DNA of 64,000 bases from JAMXLO01 sp037201625 (GTDB taxonomy: Bacteria; Pseudomonadota; Alphaproteobacteria; Acetobacterales; Acetobacteraceae): the NCBI GenBank assembly GCA_037201625.1, contig JBBCGR010000003.1, positions 1,488,001 to 1,552,000 of the forward strand, read 5' to 3'. Under the pieces are notes generated by a model. It worked only from the letters and a program-made list of their open reading frames with translations. It was not told the origin of the DNA and did no database searches. Positions 32,946 to 42,491 of this stretch are shown piece after piece. The translations under genes and the position numbers were made by a program. The first letter of the stretch is position 1. Every line of letters starts with the position of its first letter.

Positions 32946-34562
32946 CTACGCGGCCGCGGCGATCGCCTTGCCGCCGGACAGGCGCCAGATGCGGTCGAGG
33001 CGCTCGACGCCGGTCAGCCGGTGGGTGATCAGGATCACGCTGCGCCCGTCCGCGACCTCGTTCAGCGTGCCGAGAAACGCCCGCTCGGTTGCCGCATCCA
33101 GTCCGGCGCAGGGTTCGTCGAGGACCAGGATCGGCGCAGGCGACAGCAGGGCACGCGCCAGCGCCACGCGACGGCCCTGGCCACCGGACAGGCGCGCACC
33201 GCCCTCGCCGACCCAGGTGTCCAGCCCGTCCGGCAGCGCACGCACCACCTCGCCGATCCGCGCCGCATCCAGCGCCGCCCACAGCGCCGCATCATCGGCA
33301 TCGGGACGCGCCAGCGCCAGGTTGGCGCGGATCGTGTCGTCGAACAGATGCGTCGCCTGTGACAGCCAGCCGATCCGCGCGCGCAGATCGGCCGCATTCA
33401 GCGTCGCGATATCGGTGCCGCCCAGCAGGATGCGTCCCTGCTGCGGCGAGGCGACCTTCAGCAGGAGCGCGGCGAGCGTCGACTTGCCGGCACCCGACGG
33501 TCCGAGCAGCGCCACCCGGGCGCCCTCCGGCACCTCCAGCGACAGGCCGTCGAACACCGCCGCGCGGTCCGGCTGCCAGCGGAAATGCACCGCCTCGAAG
33601 CGCAGCGCGAAGCCCGCCGGCACGCGGGCAGGGCGCGGCGGTTCGCGCATCTCGGGCGGCGTGTCGGCTGCCTCGACCACACGCTGCGCGGCCGCGACGG
33701 CGTGGCCCGCCAGCACGCCGGCGCGCGACAACCCGCCCACCGCCTCGAACGCCGCCACCGCAACGAAGGCGCCGACCACGGCCGCCGCCGGATCGCTGCC
33801 GGCGGCAAGCAGGATCGCCAGGATCGCACCCTGCCCGCACAGCAGGGCGCCGGCATTGGCCAGCGCGGCGCGGGACGCCAGGTCGTGCTGCGCCGCCAGC
33901 AGCGTCGCCTCGCGCGCCTGCACCGAGGCCAGCATGCGGCCCTCGGCCCCGAACGCGCGCACCTCCCGCAGCCCGGTCAGCGCATCGAGTGCGGCGATGC
34001 GCAGCCCGCCCGCGGCACCGGCGAGCGCGGCCCCCGATCGCAGCGTCATGCGGGCCGCCAGCAGGGGCAGCAGGAACGCGGCGGCGGCGAACAGCCCTGC
34101 GACAACAAAGCCCAGGACGATGCCCTGGACGCTGAGCAGCAGGAACAGCACCGGCAGCAGCAGGACCGCGCCCGCGAGCGGCACGAGGATGCGGAGGTAC
34201 AGGCCGTCCAGCGCCTCGACGTCGCTGACCAGCCGGGCCAGGGCGTCGCCGGCGCGGCGGAATCCCAGGCCGCCGGCGCCGGTGCGCGCCAGGCTGCGGA
34301 AGAACCACACCCGCAGGTCGGCCAGCGCCCGGAAGGTGGCCGCGTGGGTCACCAGCCGCTCGGCATAGCGCAGCACGACACGCGCCGAGCCGAGCAGCCG
34401 CAGCGACAGAGGTGTGGCCAGCGCGCCCGCCGCGAGCATCGCCCCGCCCAGCGCCATCATGGCCACGCCCGCGCCGAGCGCGGCCAGCGAGACGACGACG
34501 CCGGCGACCAGCCAGGGCGCGCGGCCGCGCCAGAGGGCCAGGATGCGCCACACGCCGGTCAT
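32946..34562 (-). CDS. cydC: Thiol reductant ABC exporter subunit CydC
   Basis: 538 residues, six-helix ABC exporter membrane domain plus ATPase: Walker A LLGPSGAGKST, signature LSGGQGRRVALARALL, Walker B PILVLDEPCAGLD. With CydD it forms a heterodimer that moves cysteine/glutathione or haem-related cargo and is required for assembly of cytochrome bd oxidase. The start at 34562 overlaps the cydD stop by 4 bp. The cydAB oxidase genes are not in the window. Confidence 0.92.
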   Translation of the reverse strand: MTGVWRILALWRGRAPWLVAGVVVSLAALGAGVAMMALGGAMLAAGALATPLSLRLLGSARVVLRYAERLVTHAATFRALADLRVWFFRSLARTGAGGLGFRRAGDALARLVSDVEALDGLYLRILVPLAGAVLLLPVLFLLLSVQGIVLGFVVAGLFAAAAFLLPLLAARMTLRSGAALAGAAGGLRIAALDALTGLREVRAFGAEGRMLASVQAREATLLAAQHDLASRAALANAGALLCGQGAILAILLAAGSDPAAAVVGAFVAVAAFEAVGGLSRAGVLAGHAVAAAQRVVEAADTPPEMREPPRPARVPAGFALRFEAVHFRWQPDRAAVFDGLSLEVPEGARVALLGPSGAGKSTLAALLLKVASPQQGRILLGGTDIATLNAADLRARIGWLSQATHLFDDTIRANLALARPDADDAALWAALDAARIGEVVRALPDGLDTWVGEGGARLSGGQGRRVALARALLSPAPILVLDEPCAGLDAATERAFLGTLNEVADGRSVILITHRLTGVERLDRIWRLSGGKAIAAAA

Positions 34563-36250
34563 GCCGCGCCGCGCGCGGGCAGGGCCCGGCCATCCCGCAG
34601 GTCGATCCGCCGGCCGGCAAAGCCGTGCACCGCGGAGGAATGGCTCGCGACGATCACGGTGCGGCCGATCGCCAGCCGGCGCAGGCTGTCCAGCACATCG
34701 GCCTCGGTCGCCGGGTCCAGATGCGCGGTGGGCTCGTCGAGCAGCAGCAGCGGCGCGTTCTTCAGGTAGGCGCGCGCGATCGCCACCCGCTGGGCCTGGC
34801 CGCCGGACAGGCTGTAGCCGGCCTCGCCGACGACCGTGTCGAGGCCGTGGGGCAGTGCTGCCGAGAAATCGGTGACCCTGGCGCTGCGGGCCGCTTCCTC
34901 GATCTCGGCCTCGGCCGCCTCGGGGCGGGCGAAGCGGATGTTGTCGCGGATGGTGCCGGCGAACAGCACCGGCCGCTGCCCGACCCAGGCGGTGAGCCGC
35001 GCCAGCGCCTGCGGCACGAGGTCGGCGATGTCGGCGCCGTTGATGGTGACGCGGCCGCTGTCGGGACGCACGAAGCCGAGCAGGATCTCGATCGCGCTGG
35101 ATTTGCCGGCGCCCGACGGCCCGGCGAGGACGAGCGTCTCGCCGGCCGGCGCGCGGAAGGTGAGGCCGGCCAGCGCCGGGGGACGGGCCGGGTCCCAGGT
35201 CAGGTGGACATCCTCGAACGCGACGGCGAGGCCGCGGGCGGCGACGGTGCGGACCTCGCGCGGCGGCTCGGGTGGCGGGGCGGGCGGCAGCACGGCGAGC
35301 GCCTCCGCGGCGCCCACGGCGTGCAGCCGGTCCTGGTAGGCGGCGGCGAACCCGCGCAGGGGCGCGAAGAACTCCGGCACCAATAGCAGCACGAACAGCG
35401 CGGTGGCGGGATGCGACCCGCCGGCCGCCAGTTCGATCCCATAGCGCAGTGCCAGCACGACGAAGGCCAATGCCGCCGCGAGGTCGAGCACCGCCGAGGA
35501 CAGGAACGCGACGCGCAGCACGCGCATGGTGCGGCGGCGGAGTTCGTCGGCCGATGCTGCGAGCGAGCGGGCTTCGGCGTCCGCCTGGCCGTACAGCACG
35601 ATGGTCGCGATGCCGCGCACGCGGTCGAGGAAGCGCGCCTGCAGGCGGGACAGGGCGAGGAACTGGCTGCGCGAGGCGGCGGCGGCGCCCAGGCCGGCGA
35701 CCGCCATCCCGACCGGCACCAGCAACCCGCACGGGACCAGGATCAGCGCGGCTACCGGATCGGCCGCCAGCACGGCGATGCCGACCAGCGCGGGGCCGGC
35801 CGCGGCGAGCACCGAGGCCGGCAGCCAGCGCGCGAACAGGCCGTCGAGCGCCTCGATCCGGTCCACCACGGCGGCGGTCAGTTCGCCGGTGTGCTGGCTC
35901 CTGAGCGCGGCCGGTCCGGCATGCAGCAGCGAGGACAGGGCGTCGGTGCGCAGCCGCCGCCGTGCCGCGGCCCCGGCGGCGAACGCGGCGCGCTCGGCCA
36001 CCACCGACAATCCGGCGCGCAGCAGGGCGAGCAGGCCGAAGCCGGCCAGCGGCAGTGCCAGGCTGCCGCCGCCGCCGCGCAGCGCCGCGCCCAGCACCCA
36101 GGCGGCGCAGGCGGCCTGGCCGACGGACGCGGCGACGCCGGCCAGCCCCAGCAGTGCCACCCCGCGCGCCGCGCGGACACCGTGGCGGCTTTCGCGCCGC
36201 AGCCAGGCCTTCGCCTGGATCTGACCAAACTCCTCGCGCGCCTGTTGCAT
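34559..36250 (-). CDS. cydD: Thiol reductant ABC exporter subunit CydD
   Basis: 563 residues. The N-terminal membrane domain has VVAERAAFAAGAAARRRLR and HTGELTAAVVDRIEALDGLFARWLPA, a CydD-type segment. The ATPase domain has Walker A LAGPSGAGKSSA, signature LSGGQAQRVAIARAYL and Walker B PLLLLDEPTAHLD. The start at ATG 36250 excludes 27 upstream codons that lack CydD character. It is translationally coupled to cydC. Confidence 0.92.
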   Translation of the reverse strand: MQQAREEFGQIQAKAWLRRESRHGVRAARGVALLGLAGVAASVGQAACAAWVLGAALRGGGGSLALPLAGFGLLALLRAGLSVVAERAAFAAGAAARRRLRTDALSSLLHAGPAALRSQHTGELTAAVVDRIEALDGLFARWLPASVLAAAGPALVGIAVLAADPVAALILVPCGLLVPVGMAVAGLGAAAASRSQFLALSRLQARFLDRVRGIATIVLYGQADAEARSLAASADELRRRTMRVLRVAFLSSAVLDLAAALAFVVLALRYGIELAAGGSHPATALFVLLLVPEFFAPLRGFAAAYQDRLHAVGAAEALAVLPPAPPPEPPREVRTVAARGLAVAFEDVHLTWDPARPPALAGLTFRAPAGETLVLAGPSGAGKSSAIEILLGFVRPDSGRVTINGADIADLVPQALARLTAWVGQRPVLFAGTIRDNIRFARPEAAEAEIEEAARSARVTDFSAALPHGLDTVVGEAGYSLSGGQAQRVAIARAYLKNAPLLLLDEPTAHLDPATEADVLDSLRRLAIGRTVIVASHSSAVHGFAGRRIDLRDGRALPARGAA

Positions 36251-36345
36251 GACGGCCGGATTAGAGCAGCTTGCGCGGGCTGCACAGGGGGAGATCGGGT
36301 CGAGCGCATGCCGCGGCACCGATGAGCGCATGCCGCATGCCTGGG

Positions 36346-36362
36346 TTCCGGCTTTCGCGGAA
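36346..36362. terminator. Hairpin between the SDR gene and cydD
   Basis: TTCCG and CGGAA flank a 7-nt loop in the 144-bp gap. Together with a 13-bp direct repeat (GAGCGCATGCCGC at 36302 and 36324), it may separate the SDR/AtuA transcript from cydDC. Confidence 0.35.
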
Positions 36363-36394
36363 AGACGTCGTGGCGTGCCGGCGTTGCGGACCCG

Positions 36395-37138
36395 TCAGTA
36401 CATGATATCGCCGCCGTTCGGCGACAGGGTGGCGCCGACATAGAACGCGCCGTCCGGGCTGGCGAGCAGCAGGGCGGTCGCGGCGATCTCCTCGGGCTTG
36501 CCGAAACGGTGCAGCGGCAGCGCGTCGATGAACGCCTGGCGGTCGTCCGGCGCCATGGTCGCGGTGAGGTCGGTGACGATCGGGCCGGGCGCCACGGCGT
36601 TGACCCGCACGCCGCGTGGCGCCGCCTCGCAGGCCAGCGCCCGGGTGAAGCCGATGATCGCCGCCTTCGCCGCGCAATAGGGGGCCGAGTTCGGCGCGCC
36701 CTTCAGGCCGCGCTGGGACGCGACGTTGATGATGCAGCCCTGGCCGCGCGCCGCCATCGCCGGATAGACCGCCTGCGCCATGAAGAACATGCCCTTCATG
36801 TGCACGTCGAGGATCCGATCGTAGTCGGCCTCGGTGTAGTCCTCGAACCGCTTGCGGATGTTCATGCCGGCGTTGTTGAACAGGATGTCGACCTGGCCGA
36901 ACGCGGTGGCCACCTCCTGCGCGTAGGCCCGGCCGGCGGCGATGTCCACGACGTCCAGCGAGCGGTGCATCGCGCGGCGGCCCAGCGCGCGTATTTCCCC
37001 CGCCGTCTCTTCGGCCTTGGCGTCATCCAGGTGGCAGAATGCGATGTCGGCGCCCTCCGCGGCGAAGGCGAGCGCAGTCGCGCGGCCGATCCCGCGTGAT
37101 CCGCCGGTGACCAATGCCACCTGTCCCGCAAGCTTCAT
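36395..37138 (-). CDS. Short-chain dehydrogenase/reductase
   Basis: 247 residues, classical SDR: cofactor motif TGGSRGIGRA, NNAG, catalytic N-S-Y-K with NVASQRG and YCAAKAAI, and the PGPIVTDL loop. The substrate is unknown. It overlaps the upstream AtuA-C-like gene by 4 bp and forms a three-gene operon with it. This setting suggests a hydroxyacyl or terpenoid/branched acyl substrate, which is inference. Confidence 0.9.
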   Translation of the reverse strand: MKLAGQVALVTGGSRGIGRATALAFAAEGADIAFCHLDDAKAEETAGEIRALGRRAMHRSLDVVDIAAGRAYAQEVATAFGQVDILFNNAGMNIRKRFEDYTEADYDRILDVHMKGMFFMAQAVYPAMAARGQGCIINVASQRGLKGAPNSAPYCAAKAAIIGFTRALACEAAPRGVRVNAVAPGPIVTDLTATMAPDDRQAFIDALPLHRFGKPEEIAATALLLASPDGAFYVGATLSPNGGDIMY

Positions 37139-37467
37139 GTTTCGCCCTCCTCGTTGTGGCCCGGCAGCGTCATGGTGAGCATCAGCGCGCTGAGGCTCTT
37201 GCCGTGCGGATCGATCGCCAGCGAGCGGGTGACGCCACCGCCCAGCGCATTCTCGATCACGAAATTCAGTGCGCGAAGCTGCGGCAGTTCGTAGCGGCGC
37301 ACCGGCCCCGCTGTGAGGTGGCGGAAATGCGCCAGCACGCGCTCGGGCGTGAGTTGCCGGTGGAGCACCTGCCAGGCCGCCTCGCTGTAGGCGGTGACCG
37401 AGATGTTCGACGTGTTGCCCTTGTCGCCGGCGCGGGCATGGCCGAGGTCGTAGACGCGGACGCTCAT
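37135..37467 (-). CDS. AtuA C-terminal-domain-like protein
   Basis: 110 residues matching the ferredoxin-fold C-terminal part of AtuA-like proteins: VYDLGHARAGDKGNTSNISVTAYSEAAW, then ELPQLRALNFVIENALGGGVTRSLAIDPHGKSLSALML. In acyclic terpene utilisation AtuA this domain is fused to the large N-terminal domain. Here it is a separate gene overlapping both neighbours by 4 bp. Confidence 0.85.
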   Translation of the reverse strand: MSVRVYDLGHARAGDKGNTSNISVTAYSEAAWQVLHRQLTPERVLAHFRHLTAGPVRRYELPQLRALNFVIENALGGGVTRSLAIDPHGKSLSALMLTMTLPGHNEEGET

Positions 37468-38816
37468 GCCGCGCGCTCCATGACGATTTCGGGCGAGACC
37501 CATTCGCGCGGGATCAGCACGGACTTCACCGCCAGGATCTGCCGCGCGCCGAAATTGACGCCGCCGCCGGCGCCGGTCGGGCCCTGCATGTGCAGGCTGC
37601 GCACCTCCGCGCCCACCGCTTCGGCCGCCTTGCGGTCGGGCGTGCGCGCGGCGATGCGCAGGCGCACCTCGTACGGCTCCGGGCATTGTGCCGCGTCGTT
37701 GGCGTGCAGCGAGTTCATGCCGATCAGGTCGACGCGCATCTCCTCATAGCTCAGGCCGCGGCGGCGCAGGCGCTCCTGCACCACCTCGATGCCGAGCCTG
37801 GCGCGGGCCAGCGCATTGATGCCGGCGAAGCCCATCTCGCCCGAGCCCATGTAGCCGTCGAAATAGCCGACCACGACCTTGTAGCTGGGCGTGCGCGGCT
37901 TGCCGCGGGCGCCGTCCAGCGCGACGCGGTCGCTCGCGACCTGGCGGAACGTGACGCCGGAGGCGTCCAGCACGCAGTCGGGCGTGATGTAGGCGGTGGG
38001 GTCGTGCATCTCGTAGAGAAGCTGCTCGGTGCAGGTGGCGATGTCGAGCCGCCCGCCGGAGCCTGGGGTCTTCGACACCTCGACGCGCCCGTCCGACCAG
38101 ACATCCGCCAGCGGGTAGCCGAGACCGGCGAGGTCCTCGACCTCCTTCCTGCCGGGATCGGCGAAACAGCCGCCGGTGAGCTGGCCGGAGCATTCCAGCA
38201 GGTGGCCGGCGAGCGTGCCGCTGGCGAGCTTGGCATAGTCGTCGTACGACCAGCCGAAGGCGTGCAGCATCGGCCCCAGGAACAGCGCCGGATCGGCGAC
38301 GCGGCCGGTGATCACCAGATGCGCGCCGGTGGCGAAGCCCTGCGCCACCACATCGGCGCCGAGATAGGCGTTGGCCGAGGCCATGCGCGGCAGCAGCGAT
38401 TCCAGCGGGGCGCCATCCTCCATCAGCGGCAGTTCCGGATGCGCCCGCATCACCTCGGTGACCTCGTCGCCCTGGACGACGGCGCAGGTGTAGTCGGGAC
38501 AGCCCCAGTCCGCGGCATGCTTCCGCACCGCGCGCGCGGCGCCCATAGGATTGGCCGCTCCCATGTTCGTGACGATGCGGATGCCGCGCTGCAGCGCCGG
38601 CGGCATGATCGCCTCCATCCGTTCCAGCAGCACCGGCGTGTAGCCCTTCGTCGGGTCCTTCGCGCGGTCGAGCGTCTCCCGCGCGATGGTGCGTTCGGCG
38701 AGGCATTCCATCGCCAGGTAGTCGAGTTCGCCGCGCTCGACGATCTCCACGCCGGGCGGGATGCGGTCGTCCGCAAACCCCGCGCCGCAGCCGATCCTGA
38801 TCCTGTCGCGTGCCAT
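37464..38816 (-). CDS. AtuA-like (DUF1446) protein
   Basis: 450 residues: IRIGCGAGFADDRI at the N-terminus, then LAMECLAERTIARE, IVTNMGAANPMGAAR, GRVADPALFLGPMLHAFGW, GQLTGGCFADP and YFDGYMGSGEMGFAG, the conserved blocks of the DUF1446/AtuA family. AtuA takes part in citronellol/geraniol catabolism, though its reaction is unclear, and many homologues have no terpene link. It leads a tight operon with the AtuA-C-like gene and an SDR. Confidence 0.88.
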   Translation of the reverse strand: MARDRIRIGCGAGFADDRIPPGVEIVERGELDYLAMECLAERTIARETLDRAKDPTKGYTPVLLERMEAIMPPALQRGIRIVTNMGAANPMGAARAVRKHAADWGCPDYTCAVVQGDEVTEVMRAHPELPLMEDGAPLESLLPRMASANAYLGADVVAQGFATGAHLVITGRVADPALFLGPMLHAFGWSYDDYAKLASGTLAGHLLECSGQLTGGCFADPGRKEVEDLAGLGYPLADVWSDGRVEVSKTPGSGGRLDIATCTEQLLYEMHDPTAYITPDCVLDASGVTFRQVASDRVALDGARGKPRTPSYKVVVGYFDGYMGSGEMGFAGINALARARLGIEVVQERLRRRGLSYEEMRVDLIGMNSLHANDAAQCPEPYEVRLRIAARTPDRKAAEAVGAEVRSLHMQGPTGAGGGVNFGARQILAVKSVLIPREWVSPEIVMERAA

Positions 38817-38941
38817 GGTTCCCCCTTTGGCCGGCATGATGCTGGCCGGGTTCCCCACGCGCAACTGAGCGTGTTGCGGCAACGCCGTCGCGTCGCCGGG
38901 CGTTGCAGGGCGCGCAGTGTCCAGCAGACTAAGGGGACCGC

Positions 38942-40732
38942 ATGAGCAAGACGGTGGGCGATTTCCTGTGGCAACGGCTGCGCGAGTGGGGTGTCCGTCG
39001 CGTGTTCGGCTATCCGGGCGATGGCATCAACGGCCTGATCGGTGCGCTCGACCGGGCCCAGAACCAGCCCGAATTCGTCCAGGTGCGGCATGAGGAGATG
39101 GCCGCGTTCATGGCCGCGGCGCACGCCAAGTTCACCGGCCAGGTGGGCGTGTGCCTGGCCACGTCTGGCCCCGGCGCGATCCATCTGCTGAACGGGCTGT
39201 ACGATGCAAGCCTGGATCACCAGCCGGTGCTGGCGATCGTCGGCCAGCAGGCGCGCGCCGCGCTCGGCGGGCAGTACCAGCAGGAGACCGACCTCGCGAG
39301 CCTGTTCAAGGATGTCGCCGGCGCCTTCGTGCAGCAGGCGAGCACCGCGGCGCAGGTGCGGCACCTGATCGACCGGGCGATGCGCATCGCGCAGACCGAC
39401 CGCAAGGTGACGGCGATCATCCTGCCCAACGACCTGCAGGAAAGCGACGCGGTGGAGGTGCCGCCGCACGCGCACGGCACGGTGCATTCGGGCATCGGCG
39501 TGCCTGGTTTCCAGTCTCTGCCGCACGATGCGGATCTGCATCGAGCGGCCGAGGTCCTGAACGCTGGCAAGCGCGTGGCGATGCTGGTGGGCTCTGGCGT
39601 GCTCGGTGCCGCCGATGAGGTGATCGAGGTGGCCGAGCGTCTCGGGGCCGGTGTGGCAAAGGCGCTGCTCGGCAAGGCGGCGGTGCCCGACGACCTGCCG
39701 TTCGTGACCGGCTCGATCGGGCTGCTCGGCACCAAGCCCAGTTGGGACATGATGCAGGAATGCGACACGCTGCTGATGGTCGGCTCAGGTTTTCCGTACT
39801 CCGAATTCCTGCCGCACGAGGGCAAGGCGCGCGGCGTGCAGATCGACCTGTCGGCCGGGATGCTGAGCCTGCGCTATCCGATGGAGGTCAACCTGCTGGG
39901 CGACAGCCGTGCGACGCTGCGCGCGCTGCTGCCACTGTTGCGCCCGGCGGCCGATCGTAGCTGGCGGCGGAAGATCGAGAAGAACGTCGCGGACTGGTGG
40001 GACGTGCTGGAGGCGCGCGCGATGCAGCCGGCGGAGCCGCTCAACCCGCAGCGCGTGTTCTGGGAGTTGTCGCCGCGGTTGCCGGACGGCGTGATCTTGA
40101 CGAGTGATTCCGGTTCTGTCGCCAACTGGTATGCGCGCGACCTGCGCATGCGGCGCGGCATGATGGGTTCGCTGTCCGGCGGGCTGGCGAGCATGGGCGC
40201 GGGCGTGCCGTATGCGATCGCGGCGAAGTTCGCGCATCCCGAGCGGCCGGTCATCGCGATGGTGGGCGACGGCGCGATGCAGATGAACGGCATGGCGGAA
40301 CTGATCACCGTCGCCAAGTACTGGAAGCGCTGGGGCAATCCGCGTTTCATCGTGCTGGTGCTGAACAACCGCGACCTGAACCAGGTGACGTGGGAGCAGC
40401 GCGCGATGGCGGGCGATCCGAAGTTCCTCGGTTCGCAGAGCATCCCCGACATTTCCTATGCGCGCTACGCCGATCTGATCGGTCTGAAGGGCATCTTCGT
40501 CGACGATCCTGACGACGTCGGGAAGGTGTGGGACGAGGCGCTGGCGTCCGATCGGCCGGTGGTGGTGGAGGCGTATACCGATCCGAACGTGCCGCCGCTG
40601 CCGCCGCACATCACGCTCGCCCAGGCGCGCGCGTTCGCCGGCTCGCTGTATGGGGAACCGGAACGCGGCAGCGTGATCGTGAATACCGCGCGCGAGGTCC
40701 TCGCCTCGGTGCTGCCGGGAGCCGCGCGGTGA
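38942..40732 (+). CDS. Thiamine-diphosphate-dependent enzyme (pyruvate oxidase-like)
   Basis: 596 residues with the three-domain plan of the acetolactate synthase/pyruvate oxidase family. N-terminal PYR domain: GVRRVFGYPGDGINGLIGAL, catalytic glutamate in VRHEEMAAFMAAAHAKF, and CLATSGPGAIHLLNGLYDA. The C-terminal PP domain binds ThDP-Mg with GDGAMQMNGMAELITVAKYW...NNRDLN. The family label thiamine pyrophosphate-requiring protein fits. Pyruvate oxidation or decarboxylation is likely, but the substrate is unproven. It is divergent from the AtuA operon, with a 17-bp imperfect inverted repeat (38830-38846) between them. Confidence 0.88.
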   Translation: MSKTVGDFLWQRLREWGVRRVFGYPGDGINGLIGALDRAQNQPEFVQVRHEEMAAFMAAAHAKFTGQVGVCLATSGPGAIHLLNGLYDASLDHQPVLAIVGQQARAALGGQYQQETDLASLFKDVAGAFVQQASTAAQVRHLIDRAMRIAQTDRKVTAIILPNDLQESDAVEVPPHAHGTVHSGIGVPGFQSLPHDADLHRAAEVLNAGKRVAMLVGSGVLGAADEVIEVAERLGAGVAKALLGKAAVPDDLPFVTGSIGLLGTKPSWDMMQECDTLLMVGSGFPYSEFLPHEGKARGVQIDLSAGMLSLRYPMEVNLLGDSRATLRALLPLLRPAADRSWRRKIEKNVADWWDVLEARAMQPAEPLNPQRVFWELSPRLPDGVILTSDSGSVANWYARDLRMRRGMMGSLSGGLASMGAGVPYAIAAKFAHPERPVIAMVGDGAMQMNGMAELITVAKYWKRWGNPRFIVLVLNNRDLNQVTWEQRAMAGDPKFLGSQSIPDISYARYADLIGLKGIFVDDPDDVGKVWDEALASDRPVVVEAYTDPNVPPLPPHITLAQARAFAGSLYGEPERGSVIVNTAREVLASVLPGAAR

Positions 40733-40828
40733 AGGTACGTCGGAGTTACCGCCGCAGAAGCAGGCCGATACCCGCAGCAAAGTCCATTCCGGTGTGGGTG
40801 ATACGCCAGGCCAACGGAGGCAATCATC

Positions 40829-41074
40829 ATGTTTGAGAAACGACGACCGCTCGGTGAATTGCACGCCAGCATGCGCGAGGTCGAGGACGGTGGGTTCCGC
40901 GCCGAGTACAGCGGCGAGATCAATCCGGAAAACCCTGACGCGCGGGAGATCCCCGACAGCCACGTCGGCAGCAGCGTGGCCGAGGTGAGGGTCTGGGTGG
41001 AACGCATGGCCCTCGGTCTCGGCTATACGCGGGTGATGTGGGACACGCTGCCTGCCCAGGAGAACCGGTCATGA
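40829..41074 (+). CDS. Small hypothetical protein
   Basis: 81 residues behind GGAGG. An acidic soluble protein: EKRRPLGELHASMREVEDGG, INPENPDAREIPDSHVGSSVAEVRVWVERMALGLGYTRV. No family recognised. The stop overlaps the ATG of the following SDR gene (ATGA), so both are translated from one message. Confidence 0.75.
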   Translation: MFEKRRPLGELHASMREVEDGGFRAEYSGEINPENPDAREIPDSHVGSSVAEVRVWVERMALGLGYTRVMWDTLPAQENRS

Positions 41075-41922
41075 GTCAAACGATGCCGCCGCAGGAGCAG
41101 GAGCGCCAGCCCGGCCTGCAGGAGGAGATGACACCGCAGCCGATGGCCAGCATGGAGCGCTATCGCGGCGCGCAGAAACTGGCGGAGAAGGTGGCGCTGA
41201 TCTCCGGCGGCGATTCGGGCATCGGGCGTGCCGTGGCAATCGGCTTTGCCAAGGAAGGCGCCGATGTTGCGATCACCTACCTGGATGAACACGAGGATGC
41301 ACAGGAGACGTTGCGGCTGATCGAGGCGACCGGCCAGCGCGGCCTGGTCATCGCCGGCGACATCGGCAATTCGGATTTCTCGCGTGAGGCCGTGCGGCAG
41401 GTTGTGCATGCGTTCGGCCGGGTGGACATCCTGGTCAACAACGCGGCTGAGCAGCACGTGCAGGAGCGGCTGGAGGATCTGCCGGACGACCAGCTCGAGC
41501 GGACCTTCCGCACCAATATCTTCGGGCAGTTCTACCTGACGCGGGCGACATTGCCGCACATGCCGGATGGCGGCGCGATCATCAACACGACGTCGGTCAC
41601 CGCGTATCAGGGCAGCCCGACGCTGCTGGACTATGCCTCGACGAAGGGTGCCATCGTGGCGTTCACCCGCTCGCTGTCGAAGCAGTTGCTCAAGCGCGGG
41701 ATCCGGGTGAATGGCGTGGCACCCGGGCCGATCTGGACGCCGCTGATCCCGGCGAGTTTCACGGCGGAGAAGACCGCGCAGCACGGCAGCAACGCCCCGA
41801 TGCAGCGGCCCGGCCAGCCGGACGAGGTGGCGCCGTGCTATATCTTCCTGGCTTCGTCGGAGGCCTCCTACATGTCGGGGCAGGTGCTGCATCCGAACGG
41901 CGGGACGGTGGTGAACGGTTGA
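41071..41922 (+). CDS. SDR family oxidoreductase, YdaD/GsiB-neighbour (general stress) type
   Basis: 283 residues. A polar N-terminal extension (PPQEQERQPGLQEEMTPQP) precedes the SDR core: ALISGGDSGIGRAVAIGFAKEG, YLDEHEDAQET, LVNNAAEQ, TTSVTAYQGSP, YASTKGAIVAFTRSL, PGPIWTPLIPASF. The long polar N-terminus and the GGDSGIGRA motif are typical of bacterial general-stress SDRs such as Bacillus YdaD. The substrate is unknown. It lies among other stress-type genes. Confidence 0.9.
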   Translation: MSQTMPPQEQERQPGLQEEMTPQPMASMERYRGAQKLAEKVALISGGDSGIGRAVAIGFAKEGADVAITYLDEHEDAQETLRLIEATGQRGLVIAGDIGNSDFSREAVRQVVHAFGRVDILVNNAAEQHVQERLEDLPDDQLERTFRTNIFGQFYLTRATLPHMPDGGAIINTTSVTAYQGSPTLLDYASTKGAIVAFTRSLSKQLLKRGIRVNGVAPGPIWTPLIPASFTAEKTAQHGSNAPMQRPGQPDEVAPCYIFLASSEASYMSGQVLHPNGGTVVNG

Positions 41923-41969
41923 GTGCGGCCAGAGCCGATTCCGTTCGCGTATCTGAGAGCGTGGCACCC

Positions 41970-41997
41970 CGCTCCGCGAAGCGACCTGCGTGGAGCG
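41970..41997. terminator. Bidirectional terminator hairpin
   Basis: CGCTCCGCG and CGTGGAGCG form a 9-bp stem (one G-U pair) around a 10-nt loop between the stops of the SDR and the convergent receiver gene. Confidence 0.5.
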
Positions 41998-42001
41998 AGC
42001 C

Positions 42002-42361
42002 TCAGCCCGGCGACAACGCCGCCGTGACCGCGCGCACGAGATCGTCAGGGTCGACGGGGGCTGCCAGGAAATCGCCCAGCCCCTCGGTGAATTCCTGCGT
42101 GTCGGGCAGGGCGGCGAACAGGATCCTGATGGTGGGACGCTGCAGCTTCGCCATGCGTGCCAGCGCGACGCCGTTCGGTTGGCCCGGGCCAAAGCGCACG
42201 CGGGTCACCAGGACATCGAAGCGCTGTGCATCCTGCAGCGCGTCGAGCGCGGACATCGTGTCGGTGAAGCTGCTGACATCGTAGCCGGCAGCCTCCAGCG
42301 CCGTCACGGTGGCCCGGATGAATTGCTGGTCGTCATGAACGACAACGACGCGCGCCGGCAC
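42002..42361 (-). CDS. Degenerate response-regulator receiver domain protein
   Basis: 119 residues from GTG 42361, with AGGAAGG well placed upstream. A CheY-like single domain: VVVVHDDQQFIRATVTALEAAGYDVSSFTD keeps the acidic pair (D10, D11). However, the phospho-acceptor position reads VLVTRVRF (T53 instead of Asp), and the conserved Lys in FLxKP is Ala (FLAAP, A101). It should therefore not be phosphorylated in the normal way. No output domain and no histidine kinase nearby. It is convergent with the stress SDR. Confidence 0.8.
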   Translation of the reverse strand: MPARVVVVHDDQQFIRATVTALEAAGYDVSSFTDTMSALDALQDAQRFDVLVTRVRFGPGQPNGVALARMAKLQRPTIRILFAALPDTQEFTEGLGDFLAAPVDPDDLVRAVTAALSPG

Positions 42362-42491
42362 GGGGGACCTTCCTGGTTCCGCGGCCAGGGACGCACCGCT
42401 GCGGGGTCCTGTCAAGGAAACCCGGCCTGGCAGCCGCCGGTCAACAAACGCGCATCGGCGCAACGCTTTCGACGTGCGGGGCGTTGCTGGA

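Noticed and set aside
32946..35732. A 928-residue open frame on the minus strand spanning cydC and part of cydD
   Set aside because: Only its C-terminal 538 residues are CydC-like. The upstream part is an arginine/glycine-rich shadow of cydD in another frame.
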